A DNA stretch of 64,000 nucleotides from Rhizobium leguminosarum bv. viciae USDA 2370 (GCF_002008365.1 NZ_MRDL01000047.1:62001-126000), one strand, 5' to 3'; shown: positions 1-8,537, numbered from the stretch's first letter. Numbers and translations are program-made. Notes: generated by a model not told the origin, from the letters alone.

Positions 1-281
1 CCAGCCTCGCGGCGCTGAAGACCTTCCCCTTCGACCGCCTGAAGATGGACCGTTCGTTGGTCGAGGCCCTGCCGGGCGACAAGACCGCCGTCGCCATCGC
101 CTCGGCCGTCATCTCGCTGGCGCAGACGCTGAAGCTCTCGGTTCTCGCCGAGGGTGTCGAAACCGACGCCCAGATGGATTTCCTGCGCCAGGCGCGTTGC
201 GAGGAAGCGCAAGGCTATCGCTTCTCGAAACCCGTCTCCCCGGAGGAGATCCCGGCATTGTTGCGGGCGCGGAGCCTCTAG
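1..281 (+). CDS. EAL-domain c-di-GMP phosphodiesterase, C-terminal fragment
   Basis: The frame is open from base 3 and the gene starts outside the window. The visible 92 residues match the last third of an EAL domain: FDRLKMDRSLV near the start, an alternating helix/strand stretch, then LAEGVETDAQMDFL and the closing GYRFSKPVSPEEI segment. EAL domains hydrolyse cyclic di-GMP to pGpG. The catalytic EAL motif itself would lie upstream, so activity cannot be judged, and a GGDEF or sensory domain may precede it. The TAG stop at 279-281 lies inside the left arm of the large palindrome that follows. Confidence 0.9.
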   Translation, partial: SLAALKTFPFDRLKMDRSLVEALPGDKTAVAIASAVISLAQTLKLSVLAEGVETDAQMDFLRQARCEEAQGYRFSKPVSPEEIPALLRARSL

Positions 282-551
282 AGCCTTTCCGGGTTAGATT
301 GAAGCATTCTGCCGGAGCAGGTTTTCGTCAGGATCAAAGGCGATTGGCGACGGGCATACCCCAAGGTACGTCCGAGCCGATCGCCTTTGATCCTGGCGGA
401 AAGATGCCCGGCCCTTCGGGTTGGCTGAAACGGGCCGGCTGATCGACCGGCCGGCTTGGCCGTAGAGCCGGGCTACGACGCGCGCCGGCCGGTCGACCAT
501 CCGACTCCGTTTGAGCCAACAGAATGCTTCAATCTAACCCGGAAAGGCTCT
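280..551. repeat. Nested palindromic intergenic element
   Basis: The outer arms at 280-311 and 520-551 are perfect 32-base inverted complements. Inside is a second perfect pair of 16 bases at 329-344 and 380-395, built on CAGGATCAAAGGCGAT, followed by GC-rich stretches at 405-510 that can also fold. The element begins at the stop codon of the EAL gene. The layered structure resembles rhizobial intergenic mosaic elements; that assignment is by resemblance only. No ORF in it looks real. Confidence 0.75.
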
Positions 552-554
552 ATT

Positions 555-599
555 GCATGTCGCCCAAAAGTGTGCAGCGATTTTGGGAGAACGACATGC
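555..599 (+). repeat. Dispersed palindromic repeat, GCATGTCG-arm version
   Basis: This 45-base element has arms GCATGTCG and CGACATGC around the core AAAAGTGTGCAGCGATTTTGG. Close copies occur at 53071-53115 and 54747-54791, with a partial copy from 55547. Cores of the same type with other arms occur at 10596-10745, 12714-12760, 22340-22397, 49217-49250 and 56663-56735. Confidence 0.8.
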
Positions 600-612
600 A
601 CAAAAGGAAACA

Positions 613-655
613 TTGAAAGACGCCGCATCGATCAGGTCGATGCGGCGTCTTTCAA
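613..655 (-). terminator. Strong hairpin, probable terminator of the phosphodiesterase gene
   Basis: A perfect 19-bp stem (613-631 with 637-655, 5-base loop) ends four bases from the stop codon of the minus-strand gene. On the minus strand the stem is followed by the T-rich TGTTTCCTTTTGTG, as in a Rho-independent terminator. The same arrangement of core repeat plus long hairpin recurs at 54747-54847. Confidence 0.75.
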
Positions 656-658
656 GCT

Positions 659-1651
659 CTATTTCGCAAGCTTGCCGATCGCCTCGATCTCGTTCGTCCA
701 TATGCCCGCCGCATAGTTTGGCGGCAGCCGCGCCAGTTGCGCGGGGTCATCGATGCCGGTGGAAAAATCGCTGCCGCGATAGGGACCGAGCACGAAGACC
801 TCGGTCCCGGCATCCGCCATCCGGTTGAGAAAACGGTCCGGCCAGCCCCAGAGCCACGGGGCGATATTGATCGGCACCAGCATCATCGCATGTTTGCATT
901 CGTCCGGCAGCAGGCCGGTCCAGCCATAGCCGACATAGCCGAACAGGCAGCCCTTCAGGCTCTTGCGCGAGGCGGTCTTGATATCGGGTGCCATCCGGCG
1001 CAGCACGTCGATCGGCTCGTCACCGCCATAGACGATGATCTCGGCCCGTCTTTCCTGGGAAAGTCCGTTGAGCACGGTGGCGAGCTTTTCGCCCTCGGAA
1101 GGATCGCGGCTCTTGACGTTGATGAGGAAGCGCCGATCCGGAAAGGTCGACAGCACCTCGGCAAGGGTCGGCATTATGCCGATGCCCCTGCCGCGAAAGG
1201 GAAAGGTCTTGCCGCCATCGGCGGTATAGCCATAGCCGATGTCGAGCCTCTTCATGTCAGCCATCGAATGCTCGCGGGTGACGCCATGCCCGTCGGTGCG
1301 GCAGTCGAGCGTCCAGTCGTGAAAGACGGCGAACTGCCCGTCCGTTGTCGGATGTACGTCGATCTCGACAATATCGGCGCCGGCCGCAAAGCCTGCCTGC
1401 ATCGACGGAAGTGTGTTTTCGAGATAATCGTGTTTCGGCGGCAGCATGCGGCTCGCCGTGCAGGTGTCGTTCTTGAGATCGGTTTCGTCGAAGCGTTGGG
1501 CGATGCCGCGATGGGCGAGCAGCACCGGTTTTCCCGGTCGGTGTTCGGCAATCAGGCTGGTATTGTTGAGGTAGATACCCGCCGCGACGACCGCGATTGC
1601 CGCCGCACAATAGAAAAACTTCCTGCCCAATGCTGATCCCCCTGGTTGCAT
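659..1651 (-). CDS. Glycerophosphodiester phosphodiesterase family protein
   Basis: The 330-residue protein has an N-terminal hydrophobic segment (about 11-28), so it is membrane-anchored or exported. It then carries the GDPD signature: AHRG at 46-49, ENTLPSM from 78, EID at 96-98 and the catalytic-type histidine in AVFHD near 111. GDPD enzymes hydrolyse glycerophosphodiesters to glycerol-3-phosphate and an alcohol. The frame stays open to 2068, but the family homology starts at the HRG region and the ATG at 1651 puts the membrane segment right at the N terminus, so I use it. Its ribosome-binding site is weak. The gene is divergent from the next hydrolase and ends at a strong hairpin. Confidence 0.85.
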   Translation of the reverse strand: MQPGGSALGRKFFYCAAAIAVVAAGIYLNNTSLIAEHRPGKPVLLAHRGIAQRFDETDLKNDTCTASRMLPPKHDYLENTLPSMQAGFAAGADIVEIDVHPTTDGQFAVFHDWTLDCRTDGHGVTREHSMADMKRLDIGYGYTADGGKTFPFRGRGIGIMPTLAEVLSTFPDRRFLINVKSRDPSEGEKLATVLNGLSQERRAEIIVYGGDEPIDVLRRMAPDIKTASRKSLKGCLFGYVGYGWTGLLPDECKHAMMLVPINIAPWLWGWPDRFLNRMADAGTEVFVLGPYRGSDFSTGIDDPAQLARLPPNYAAGIWTNEIEAIGKLAK

Positions 1652-1744
1652 CGCAAGGGCTAGAAAGCGATTCTGGTTGTTCTTGGGCTGTTTTCCGGCT
1701 TTTCTATGCCATCGGTCTATTCGCCGGACGGGAGCCTCATCGCT

Positions 1745-2551
1745 ATGGAACCACAAGACGACGAGCTCATCCATTTCGAGACGCATGGCGGCGCCCCATT
1801 GCCGCCGGCAGCAGTTGAAGGGCATGTCGCGCGCGACGGTGCCCGCATCTGGTATGCGTCCTACGGCGCAGGTCCCCCTGTCATTCTGCTGCATGGCGGC
1901 CTTGGTCACAGCGGCAACTGGGGCTATCAGGTCCCGGCACTGTTGCGCCGCGGCCGCCGCGTCGTGCTGATCGACAGCCGTGGCCATGGAAGAAGCACCC
2001 GCGATGCCCGTCCCTATAGCTATGAGCTGATGGCCTCTGACGTGCTCGCGGTCATGGACGCGCTGCATCTCGACAAGGCGGCCGTCGTCGGCTGGAGCGA
2101 CGGCGCCTGCATTGCCCTGATTCTCGCCATGACGGCGCCGTCACGTGTCGAGGGGGTCTTCTTTTTCGCCTGCAACATGGATCCGAGCGGCACGCTGGAA
2201 TTTGTTCCGAGCCCGGTCATCGACCGATGCTTCAGCCGGCACGCCAAGGACTATGCCGCATTGTCCACCACGCCTGACGATTTTAATCCATTCGTCGAGG
2301 CGGTCAGCCTGATGATGCGGACGGAGCCGAATTATCAGGCCGCCGACTTGGGCCTGATCCGGGTGCCGGTCGCAATCGTCCTCGGCGAGCGCGACGAATT
2401 CATCAAGCCCGACCATGCCGAATATCTTGCTCGCAGCATTCCGAACGCTGAGATGATCTATCTCACAGGCGTCAGTCATTTCGCGCCGCTGCAGCGGCCG
2501 GGTGAGTTTAATGTCGCTGTGGTCAACTTTCTCGACGGGATAGGGTCATGA
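1745..2551 (+). CDS. Alpha/beta hydrolase
   Basis: This 268-residue alpha/beta-fold hydrolase has an oxyanion-type LLHGG at 48-52, the nucleophile elbow GWSDG at 116-120 (Ser118), an acid in LGERDEF and a histidine in GVSHFAP near the C terminus. The complete triad suggests an active esterase, lyase or haloperoxidase-like enzyme; the substrate cannot be read from sequence. An in-frame ATG at 1706 would add 13 residues. I prefer 1745, which has GGGAG about 10 bases upstream and places the family fold normally. No signal peptide is visible, so it is probably cytoplasmic. Confidence 0.85.
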   Translation: MEPQDDELIHFETHGGAPLPPAAVEGHVARDGARIWYASYGAGPPVILLHGGLGHSGNWGYQVPALLRRGRRVVLIDSRGHGRSTRDARPYSYELMASDVLAVMDALHLDKAAVVGWSDGACIALILAMTAPSRVEGVFFFACNMDPSGTLEFVPSPVIDRCFSRHAKDYAALSTTPDDFNPFVEAVSLMMRTEPNYQAADLGLIRVPVAIVLGERDEFIKPDHAEYLARSIPNAEMIYLTGVSHFAPLQRPGEFNVAVVNFLDGIGS

Positions 2552-2638
2552 CATCGCAGTCGTTGAGCCGCGCTCCATTCCATAGTCCGTTCTTCCCGCC
2601 CTCTGGCCTCGCGTCCATTTCCCGCTATCTCTCGTTTC

Positions 2639-3649
2639 ATGAGACCTGATGCGCTGCTTTATCCCGCCCCGGAGGGGCTCTATTGCCCCGAGGGCGGCTT
2701 CTATGTCGATCCGGTGCGGCCGGTCGAGCAGGCGCTCGTCACCCACGGCCATTCGGATCATGCCCGCCCGGGCCATGTGAACGTGCTTGCCACCCGCCAG
2801 ACGCTCGACATCATGCGTCTGCGTTACGGCGACGGTTTCTGCGCCAGCGAGCAGGCTGCGGTCTTCGGCGAGGAACTGCTGGTGAACGGCGTCAAGGTGA
2901 GCTTTCATCCGGCCGGCCATGTGCTCGGCTCCGCCCAGATCGCCATCGAGAAGAACGGCACCCGCATCGTCGTCTCCGGCGACTACAAGCGCCGCCCCGA
3001 TCCGACCTGCGCCGCCTATGTGCCGGTTGCCTGCGATGTCTTCATCACCGAGGCGACCTTCGGCCTGCCGGTCTTCCATCATCCCGATCCAATGGAGGAG
3101 ATAGCCAAGCTGCTGGCGTCGCTGCGGCAATTTCCCGAGCGCACCCATCTCGTCGGCGCCTATGCGCTGGGGAAGGCCCAGCGCGTCATCCGGCTGCTGC
3201 GCGATGCCGGTTATGCCGAACCGATCTATATCCACGGCGCCATGGAAAGGCTCTGCGACTATTACATCGAGCAGGGCATCGATCTCGGCGAGCTGCTGCC
3301 GGCGACGATCGAAAGCCGCGACAAATCAGTCTTCAAGGGTGCGGTCGTCATCGGCCCGTCATCGGCCTTCGCCGACCGCTGGGCCCGGCGCTTCAACGAG
3401 CCGCTGCCGGCCTTCGCCTCCGGCTGGATGATGGTGCGCCAGCGCGCCAAACAGCTCGGCGTCGAACTGCCGCTCGTCATCTCCGATCATTGCGACTGGC
3501 CGGAGCTGACCGAAACGATCCGGGAATTGCACCCGGCCGAGGTCTGGGTGACGCATGGCCGCGAGGAGGCCTTGGTGCGCTGGTGCCATTTGCAGGGCAT
3601 CAAGGCGAAACCGCTGCATCTGGTGGGTTATGAGGACGAGGGGGATTGA
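2639..3649 (+). CDS. Ligase-associated DNA exonuclease (metallo-beta-lactamase fold)
   Basis: The 336-residue protein has the MBL metal motif HGHSDH at 36-41, the later FHPAGHVLGSAQI segment and an SGDYKRRPDP stretch, as in beta-CASP-type nucleases. The family is the exonuclease found beside bacterial ATP-dependent DNA ligases of the LigB/LigC-like group, where it is thought to process DNA ends. The cognate ligase starts 51 bases downstream on the same strand, so the two are almost certainly one transcript. The usual further partners (a DEXH helicase and the PdeM phosphoesterase) are not adjacent here. No clear Shine-Dalgarno sequence precedes the ATG. Confidence 0.9.
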   Translation: MRPDALLYPAPEGLYCPEGGFYVDPVRPVEQALVTHGHSDHARPGHVNVLATRQTLDIMRLRYGDGFCASEQAAVFGEELLVNGVKVSFHPAGHVLGSAQIAIEKNGTRIVVSGDYKRRPDPTCAAYVPVACDVFITEATFGLPVFHHPDPMEEIAKLLASLRQFPERTHLVGAYALGKAQRVIRLLRDAGYAEPIYIHGAMERLCDYYIEQGIDLGELLPATIESRDKSVFKGAVVIGPSSAFADRWARRFNEPLPAFASGWMMVRQRAKQLGVELPLVISDHCDWPELTETIRELHPAEVWVTHGREEALVRWCHLQGIKAKPLHLVGYEDEGD

Positions 3650-3700
3650 GGAGATGAGCAATATCCCGCGTCAAAACCCCTCCGAAGTCGGGAGGCGCCC

Positions 3701-5326
3701 ATGAAAGCCTTCGCCGACCTCCTCGACCGCCTGGTGCTCACACCCAGCCGCAACGGCAAACTGAAGCTGCTGACCGACTATTTCCGCGACACGCCCGATC
3801 CTGACCGTGGCTATGGCCTTGCCGCCATCGCCGGCACGCTGGAGGTGCGCAACGTCAAGCCCGCCATGTTGCGCGAGCTGGTGCTGGAGCGCATGGACGA
3901 GGTGCTGTTCCGCTATTCCTATGATTATGTCGGCGATCTCGCCGAAACCATCTCGCTTGTCTGGGACAATGAGAGGGATTTCGACCGCTCGGCGCTCGCC
4001 CAGCCGCGTCTCGGCGAGGTCGTCACCGGCATGAACGCACTCGGCCGCACAGAAGTGCGCAGCTTCGTCCGTGACCTGCTCGACCGGCTGGATTCGTCCG
4101 GCCGTTTCGCCTTCATCAAGCTGGCGACCGGCGCCATGCGCATCGGCGTTTCCGCTCGCCTTGCCAAGCAGGCGCTGGCCGATCTCGGCGACAAGGACGT
4201 CACCGAGATCGAAACCCTCTGGCACGGTCTGCAGCCGCCCTATGAGACGCTGTTTGAATGGCTGGCGAATGGCGGCGAAAAACCGGTGCTGGCCACACCG
4301 GCAATCTTTCACTCCGTCATGCTCGCCAATGCGGTGGAGGAGGGCGATCTCACTGGTCTCGATCCGGCCGACTATGTCGCCGAATGGAAATGGGACGGCA
4401 TCCGCGTGCAGCTCTCCCGCTCCGGCGACAGGCGCAAGATCTATTCCCGCTCCGGCGACGACATTTCAGGCGCCTTTCCCGATATTCTCGACGCGATCAG
4501 TTTTTCCGGCGTCGTCGACGGCGAGCTGCTGGTTGGCGGCACCGCCCGCTCCAACAGCCCGACCCGGACCTTCTCCGACCTGCAGCAGCGCCTGAACCGC
4601 AAGACGGTGACGACGAAGATGCTCGGCGACTATCCCGCCTTCATCCGCACCTATGACCTGCTCTTCGACGACGAGGAGGATGTCCGCGGCCGGACCTATA
4701 TCGATCGCCGCGACCGGTTGACCGAGATCATCGACCGCGCCCCCCATGACCGTTTCGATCTCTCGCCGCTCGTGCCGTTCTCGTCGTGGGAAGAGCTCGA
4801 CGCTCTCCGCGCCGCGCCGCCCGATCCGGTCATCGAAGGCGTGATGATCAAGCGCCGCGACAGCATCTACCAGGCCGGCCGCATGAAGGGCCCCTGGTTC
4901 AAGTGGAAGCGCAACCCCTATAATGTCGATGCGGTGCTGATGTATGCCCAGCGCGGCCATGGAAAGCGCTCCAGCTACTATTCTGATTTCACCTTCGGCG
5001 TCTGGGCCGATGACGAGGACGGCGAACAGCTGGTGCCTGTCGGCAAGGCCTATTTCGGCTTCACCGATGCCGAACTCGAGGTGCTCGACAAGTTCGTACG
5101 TGACAATACCACTGAGCGCTTCGGCCCGGTGCGCGCCGTGCGCGCCGACAAGGATTTCGGCTTCGTCGTCGAAGTGGCCTTCGAGGGCATCAACCGCTCG
5201 ACCCGGCACAAATCGGGGGTCGCCATGCGTTTCCCCCGCATCGCTCGCCTTCGCCCCGACAAGCCCTCATACGAGGCCGACCGGCTGCGCACGCTGATCG
5301 CCATGATCGACGCCAAGCCGGAATGA
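3701..5326 (+). CDS. ATP-dependent DNA ligase
   Basis: The 541-residue protein has an N-terminal alpha-helical DNA-binding domain (about 1-200), a nucleotidyltransferase domain with the adenylated-lysine motif KWDG at 230-233, and the conserved EGVMIKRRDSIY and GPWFKWKR motifs (about 380-405) before a C-terminal OB fold. It seals nicks using ATP and works beside the essential NAD-dependent LigA. GGAGG sits 7 bases before the ATG. It follows the exonuclease gene with a short gap, forming an end-processing and ligation pair. The protein is full length and all ligase motifs I can identify are intact. Confidence 0.92.
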   Translation: MKAFADLLDRLVLTPSRNGKLKLLTDYFRDTPDPDRGYGLAAIAGTLEVRNVKPAMLRELVLERMDEVLFRYSYDYVGDLAETISLVWDNERDFDRSALAQPRLGEVVTGMNALGRTEVRSFVRDLLDRLDSSGRFAFIKLATGAMRIGVSARLAKQALADLGDKDVTEIETLWHGLQPPYETLFEWLANGGEKPVLATPAIFHSVMLANAVEEGDLTGLDPADYVAEWKWDGIRVQLSRSGDRRKIYSRSGDDISGAFPDILDAISFSGVVDGELLVGGTARSNSPTRTFSDLQQRLNRKTVTTKMLGDYPAFIRTYDLLFDDEEDVRGRTYIDRRDRLTEIIDRAPHDRFDLSPLVPFSSWEELDALRAAPPDPVIEGVMIKRRDSIYQAGRMKGPWFKWKRNPYNVDAVLMYAQRGHGKRSSYYSDFTFGVWADDEDGEQLVPVGKAYFGFTDAELEVLDKFVRDNTTERFGPVRAVRADKDFGFVVEVAFEGINRSTRHKSGVAMRFPRIARLRPDKPSYEADRLRTLIAMIDAKPE

Positions 5327-5334
5327 GGTTGCAT

Positions 5335-5368
5335 GCCCTGCGCAACAATGACGCAGGGCAATATTTTC
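5335..5368 (+). terminator. Rho-independent terminator after the ligase gene
   Basis: GCCCTGCG at 5335-5342 pairs with CGCAGGGC at 5352-5359 (8-bp perfect stem, 9-base loop), followed by AATATTTTC. It lies 9 bases after the ligase stop codon. Confidence 0.65.
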
Positions 5369-5439
5369 AACATCATGTGTATTGGCGGCAACGATCTTCC
5401 GGTGCAGATTCTGCGTGCCGGGGAAATGATGGGTGCGTT

Positions 5440-6360
5440 ATGAGCTCGCTTGAACAAAATTCCTTTTTCCGTCAACGCCGTGCCGTTCTGGCGGGTCTTG
5501 CCGGTGCACTCATCCTGCCGCGCATGGCAGCCGCGTTTGATGTCCCGGACGAGCCGCGTCTCGCCAAGCACGACTATGCCAAGGTCCGCCACCATTTCCG
5601 CACCAAGCTGTTGCAGAAGGGCCCGGCGCCCGACAAATACGAACCGCTGAATGCGCCGGCCGATGCCGACAAGATCTTCTACCGCTCCGGCTACGGCGAG
5701 CTGGAACTGGCGGCCTGGGTTTCCAAATATAAGCGCGAGCGCGCCGCCAAACCGGCCGTGCTCTTCCTGCACGGCGGCAATGCCATGGGCATCGGCCACT
5801 GGCAGCTGATGAAGCCCTATATGGATGCCGGTTATGTCGTGATGATGCCGTCGCTGCGCGGCGAAAACGGCCAGATGGGCAATTTCTCCGGCTTCTACGA
5901 CGAGGTCGACGACGTGCTGGCCGCCACCGAGCGCCTGGCGCATCTGCCGGGCGTCGACCCCGAACGGCTGTTCATCGCCGGCCACAGCATCGGCGGCACA
6001 TTGACCATGCTGACGGCGATGACCACCCACAAGTTCCGCGCCGCCGCGCCGATTTCGGGCAACCCCAACGCCTTCCGCTTTTTCAGCCGCTATCCCCAGG
6101 ATATCCGCTTCGACGACAGCAATGAGCATGAATTCGAGGTGCGCTCTGCTCTGTGTTACGCCCAGAGCTTCAAATGCCCGGTGCGTGTCGTCCACGGCAC
6201 CGAGGAGCCGCATTTCAACGACCGCGCCGATCTGCTTGCCCGCCGCGCCCGCGCCGCCGGCATTCATATCGAGACCGAAACCGTCGCCGGCAATCATACC
6301 TCGGCGCTGCCGGCCGAGATCGAACAGAGCATCCGTTTCTTCCACGGGGTGGCGGCCTGA
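5440..6360 (+). CDS. Exported alpha/beta hydrolase (dienelactone hydrolase-like)
   Basis: The 306-residue protein begins with a Tat-like signal: RQRR at 11-14 followed by a hydrophobic stretch ending in AAA near residue 32. The mature part has FLHGG at 109-113, the nucleophile elbow GHSIGG (Ser183), HGTEEP carrying the likely acid, and a histidine in AGNHTSALP. It is a predicted periplasmic serine hydrolase of unknown substrate. The frame is open from 5323, but the signal peptide only makes sense from the ATG at 5440. A terminator separates it from the ligase gene, so it is probably a single transcription unit. Confidence 0.8.
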   Translation: MSSLEQNSFFRQRRAVLAGLAGALILPRMAAAFDVPDEPRLAKHDYAKVRHHFRTKLLQKGPAPDKYEPLNAPADADKIFYRSGYGELELAAWVSKYKRERAAKPAVLFLHGGNAMGIGHWQLMKPYMDAGYVVMMPSLRGENGQMGNFSGFYDEVDDVLAATERLAHLPGVDPERLFIAGHSIGGTLTMLTAMTTHKFRAAAPISGNPNAFRFFSRYPQDIRFDDSNEHEFEVRSALCYAQSFKCPVRVVHGTEEPHFNDRADLLARRARAAGIHIETETVAGNHTSALPAEIEQSIRFFHGVAA

Positions 6361-6550
6361 GTTTCGCCGCCACCGGCAATTGCGATTAAGTGCCCTGGAC
6401 GATTGATCCGCGATCCCGCCACCGATGGCGGCGGGCTGGTCGTTTCCTGACCTTGTGCCTTTTCCACCCCAACGCCAGCCTCGCGCCAGCCGCGGATGCC
6501 ATCGTCCCGGCAGATGTCGTTGTCTGCCGATCGTTGATAAGGGTGGTTCC

Positions 6551-7357
6551 ATGAATTTTCTGCGCCGGGTCTTCCCGATTGCCGGGCTCGTGATTGCGGT
6601 TGCGTCGCTGAGCGGGTGCAACATCCTCATTCCCGATGTCGCCGCCGATTCGCCCGCCCGCTTCGTCCAGGAAACCTCGCCGGTCTTCTATCAGCCGCCC
6701 GGTGTCGATCCGCGCCGGGTGCGGCCGGTCCCCGATCAGCCGGTGCCGCAGACGCGCGAACTCTACAAGACCCAGTTCCACCAGACCTATGGCCTGCCGG
6801 TGACCAATCCCGTGCATATGGCGATGTATGGTGAGCTTCGCGACGCGGATTTCACCCTGCCGGCGATCCCGGTCAGCCGCGTGCAGCCGCAGTTCCTGCG
6901 CCAGGAGGTCGATTATCAGACGACTGAGCGTCCCGGCACCGTGGTCGTCGATACCAAGGCGCATTTCCTCTATTTCGTCGAGGGCAACGGCAAGGCGATG
7001 CGTTACGGCGTCGGCCTCGGCCGCGACGGTTACGCCTGGTCCGGCCGCGGCGTCATCCAGTGGAAGCAGAAATGGCCGCGCTGGACACCGTCGGTCGAAA
7101 TGGTCTCGCGCCAGCCTGAGGTTCGCCCGTTCGGGGCGGAGAATGGCGGCATGAATCCGGGGCTGATGAACCCGCTCGGCGCACGCGCCATGTATATCTT
7201 CAAGGACGGGCAGGATACGCTCTACCGCGTCCACGGCACGCCCGACTGGCAGTCGATCGGCAAGGCCACCTCGTCGGGCTGCGTGCGCATGCTGAACCAG
7301 GACGTCGTCGATCTTTACGACCGCGTGCCTGCCAAGGCCGAGATCGTTGTGATGTAG
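6551..7357 (+). CDS. L,D-transpeptidase lipoprotein (YkuD domain), copy 1
   Basis: The 268-residue protein starts with a Sec lipoprotein signal whose lipobox is LSGC (Cys23), so it is anchored in a membrane facing the periplasm. The YkuD catalytic domain fills the C-terminal half, with His228 in YRVHG and the nucleophile Cys244 in SSGCVRM. The family cross-links peptidoglycan (3-3 bonds) or attaches proteins to it. A closely similar gene follows at 7497 on the same strand. The ATG at 6551 has AAGGGTGG upstream and is the only start that places the signal at the N terminus. Confidence 0.9.
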   Translation: MNFLRRVFPIAGLVIAVASLSGCNILIPDVAADSPARFVQETSPVFYQPPGVDPRRVRPVPDQPVPQTRELYKTQFHQTYGLPVTNPVHMAMYGELRDADFTLPAIPVSRVQPQFLRQEVDYQTTERPGTVVVDTKAHFLYFVEGNGKAMRYGVGLGRDGYAWSGRGVIQWKQKWPRWTPSVEMVSRQPEVRPFGAENGGMNPGLMNPLGARAMYIFKDGQDTLYRVHGTPDWQSIGKATSSGCVRMLNQDVVDLYDRVPAKAEIVVM

Positions 7358-7496
7358 CGCTGCAACAGCGTGGCCCATTCGTCCGCTCCGGGCGGGACAC
7401 GTCTGCGTGAAGCTATGGTTTATTTGGCGCAAGCCGATAGATCTTCTTATGTCGTTATCCCAAGATTCCCGCATCAAAGGAAATCAGTCCCGCGTC

Positions 7497-8231
7497 ATGA
7501 GCCTCGATAGACACCTTTCCCGCCGCAGCTTTCTTTCCTTTTCGGCATTGACCGCAGCCTCCGCGCTCACCGGCTGCGCCTCCTCAGCCAACACGGTGAC
7601 ATCAGGCGATACGACGATCATCTACCGTTCGCCCATGCGCCTGTTCCAATCGATGGGAACGTCGAGCGTGCCGAGTGGGGCCGAGCTTGCCGTCATGTAT
7701 GGCCCCGTCGAGGACGGCGGCTTTCTCATTCCAGCCGTTCCCTACGAGCAGATCGATCCGCGCTATTATCGCCAGCTCGTCGTCGATCCCACAGGTCAGC
7801 CTCCCGGCACCATCGTCGTCGATACGCCGTCGCGCTTCCTCTATCTCGTCCAGAATGGCGGCATGGCGATGCGTTACGGCGTCGGCATCGGCCGCGAGGG
7901 TTTCGCTTGGCAGGGGTCGGGCGTCATCCAGTGGCGTCAGAAATGGCCGCGCTGGAAGCCGCCGAACGAGATGGTCGCCCGCCAGCCCGAACTCGTCAAA
8001 TATTCGATCGAGAATGGCGGCATGGAGCCGGGCCTGAAAAACCCGCTCGGCGCCCGCGCGCTTTACATCTTCTCGAATGGAGAGGACACGCTTTATCGCT
8101 TGCACGGCAATCCCGATTGGCGCTCGATCGGCAAGGCCGTCTCATCGGGCTGCGTGCGGCTGCTGAACCAGGATATCATCGATCTCTACGATCGCGTTCC
8201 GACAAAGGCGCCGATCGTCGTCTGGCAGTAA
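7497..8231 (+). CDS. L,D-transpeptidase Tat lipoprotein (YkuD domain), copy 2
   Basis: The 244-residue protein has a twin-arginine signal SRRSFLSF (from residue 8) leading to lipobox LTGC (Cys27), so it is a candidate Tat-exported lipoprotein. The catalytic half closely parallels copy 1, sharing VIQWRQKWPRWKP-type and NPLGARALYIF segments and the active-site SSGCVRL (Cys219). It differs in the pre-catalytic region and in its export route. The frame opens further upstream at 7407, but the ATG at 7497 puts the Tat motif at the N terminus. The gap from copy 1 is 139 bases, so the two may be separately transcribed. Confidence 0.88.
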   Translation: MSLDRHLSRRSFLSFSALTAASALTGCASSANTVTSGDTTIIYRSPMRLFQSMGTSSVPSGAELAVMYGPVEDGGFLIPAVPYEQIDPRYYRQLVVDPTGQPPGTIVVDTPSRFLYLVQNGGMAMRYGVGIGREGFAWQGSGVIQWRQKWPRWKPPNEMVARQPELVKYSIENGGMEPGLKNPLGARALYIFSNGEDTLYRLHGNPDWRSIGKAVSSGCVRLLNQDIIDLYDRVPTKAPIVVWQ

Positions 8232-8237
8232 TTTTCA

Positions 8238-8280
8238 CCCAGGCGGCCCCAATCCGGTCGCCTGGGATCAATTCCTTTTC
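8238..8280 (+). terminator. Possible terminator after the second transpeptidase gene
   Basis: CCCAGGCG (8238-8245) pairs with CGCCTGGG (8259-8266), followed by the T-rich ATTCCTTTTC. It lies 7 bases past the stop codon. Confidence 0.5.
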
Positions 8281-8335
8281 CCCGGGCAAGCACCTGCTTT
8301 GCCCCGGGCAAGCAGATGCTTTGCCCCCGGGGCAA
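8280..8335 (+). repeat. Short tandem repeats, CCCCGGGCAAGCA units
   Basis: Three head-to-tail units of 21-25 bases read roughly CCCCGGGCAAGCA-N-TGCTTTG. Each also contains a self-complementary CCCCGGGG-like core. No coding function is seen. They sit between the transpeptidase terminator and the cspA leader. Confidence 0.55.
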
Positions 8336-8399
8336 GAGCTTCATTTTGCGCCCGCAAGAGAATTATTTTCCGAAATACCATTGCTTAATTCGGTAAATA

Positions 8400-8537
8400 T
8401 CCTACATGGTGCGTATCGAATTGCTTGCGACCTTTGTCCACGCGCTTGAGCGCACCGTCAGATATCCTCTCAACATCGATACGGCTTGTCGGATATCTCT
8501 CCGCAGGCGAACACAAACGGTTGAAAAGGAGATCGTT
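8400..8537 (+). promoter_or_regulatory. Long 5' leader of the cold-shock gene
   Basis: About 140 bases with no ORF precede the cold-shock ATG. It contains the inverted repeat GATATCC (8461-8467) and GGATATC (8491-8497) and ends in the strong ribosome-binding site AAAAGGAG. Long structured leaders are typical of cspA-family mRNAs, where the leader controls stability and translation by temperature. That role here is inferred; the exact 5' end is unknown. Confidence 0.4.

Noticed and set aside
1652..2068. N-terminal extension of the phosphodiesterase to 469 residues
   Set aside because: The extra region overlaps the start of the divergent hydrolase, has no homology-like features, and would bury the membrane anchor.
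5050..6630. 526-codon minus-strand ORF
   Set aside because: It covers parts of two well-supported plus-strand genes and the spacer; no recognised motif.
8280..8335. Possible CRISPR-like array
   Set aside because: The units are contiguous, three in number and without spacers, and there are no cas genes.
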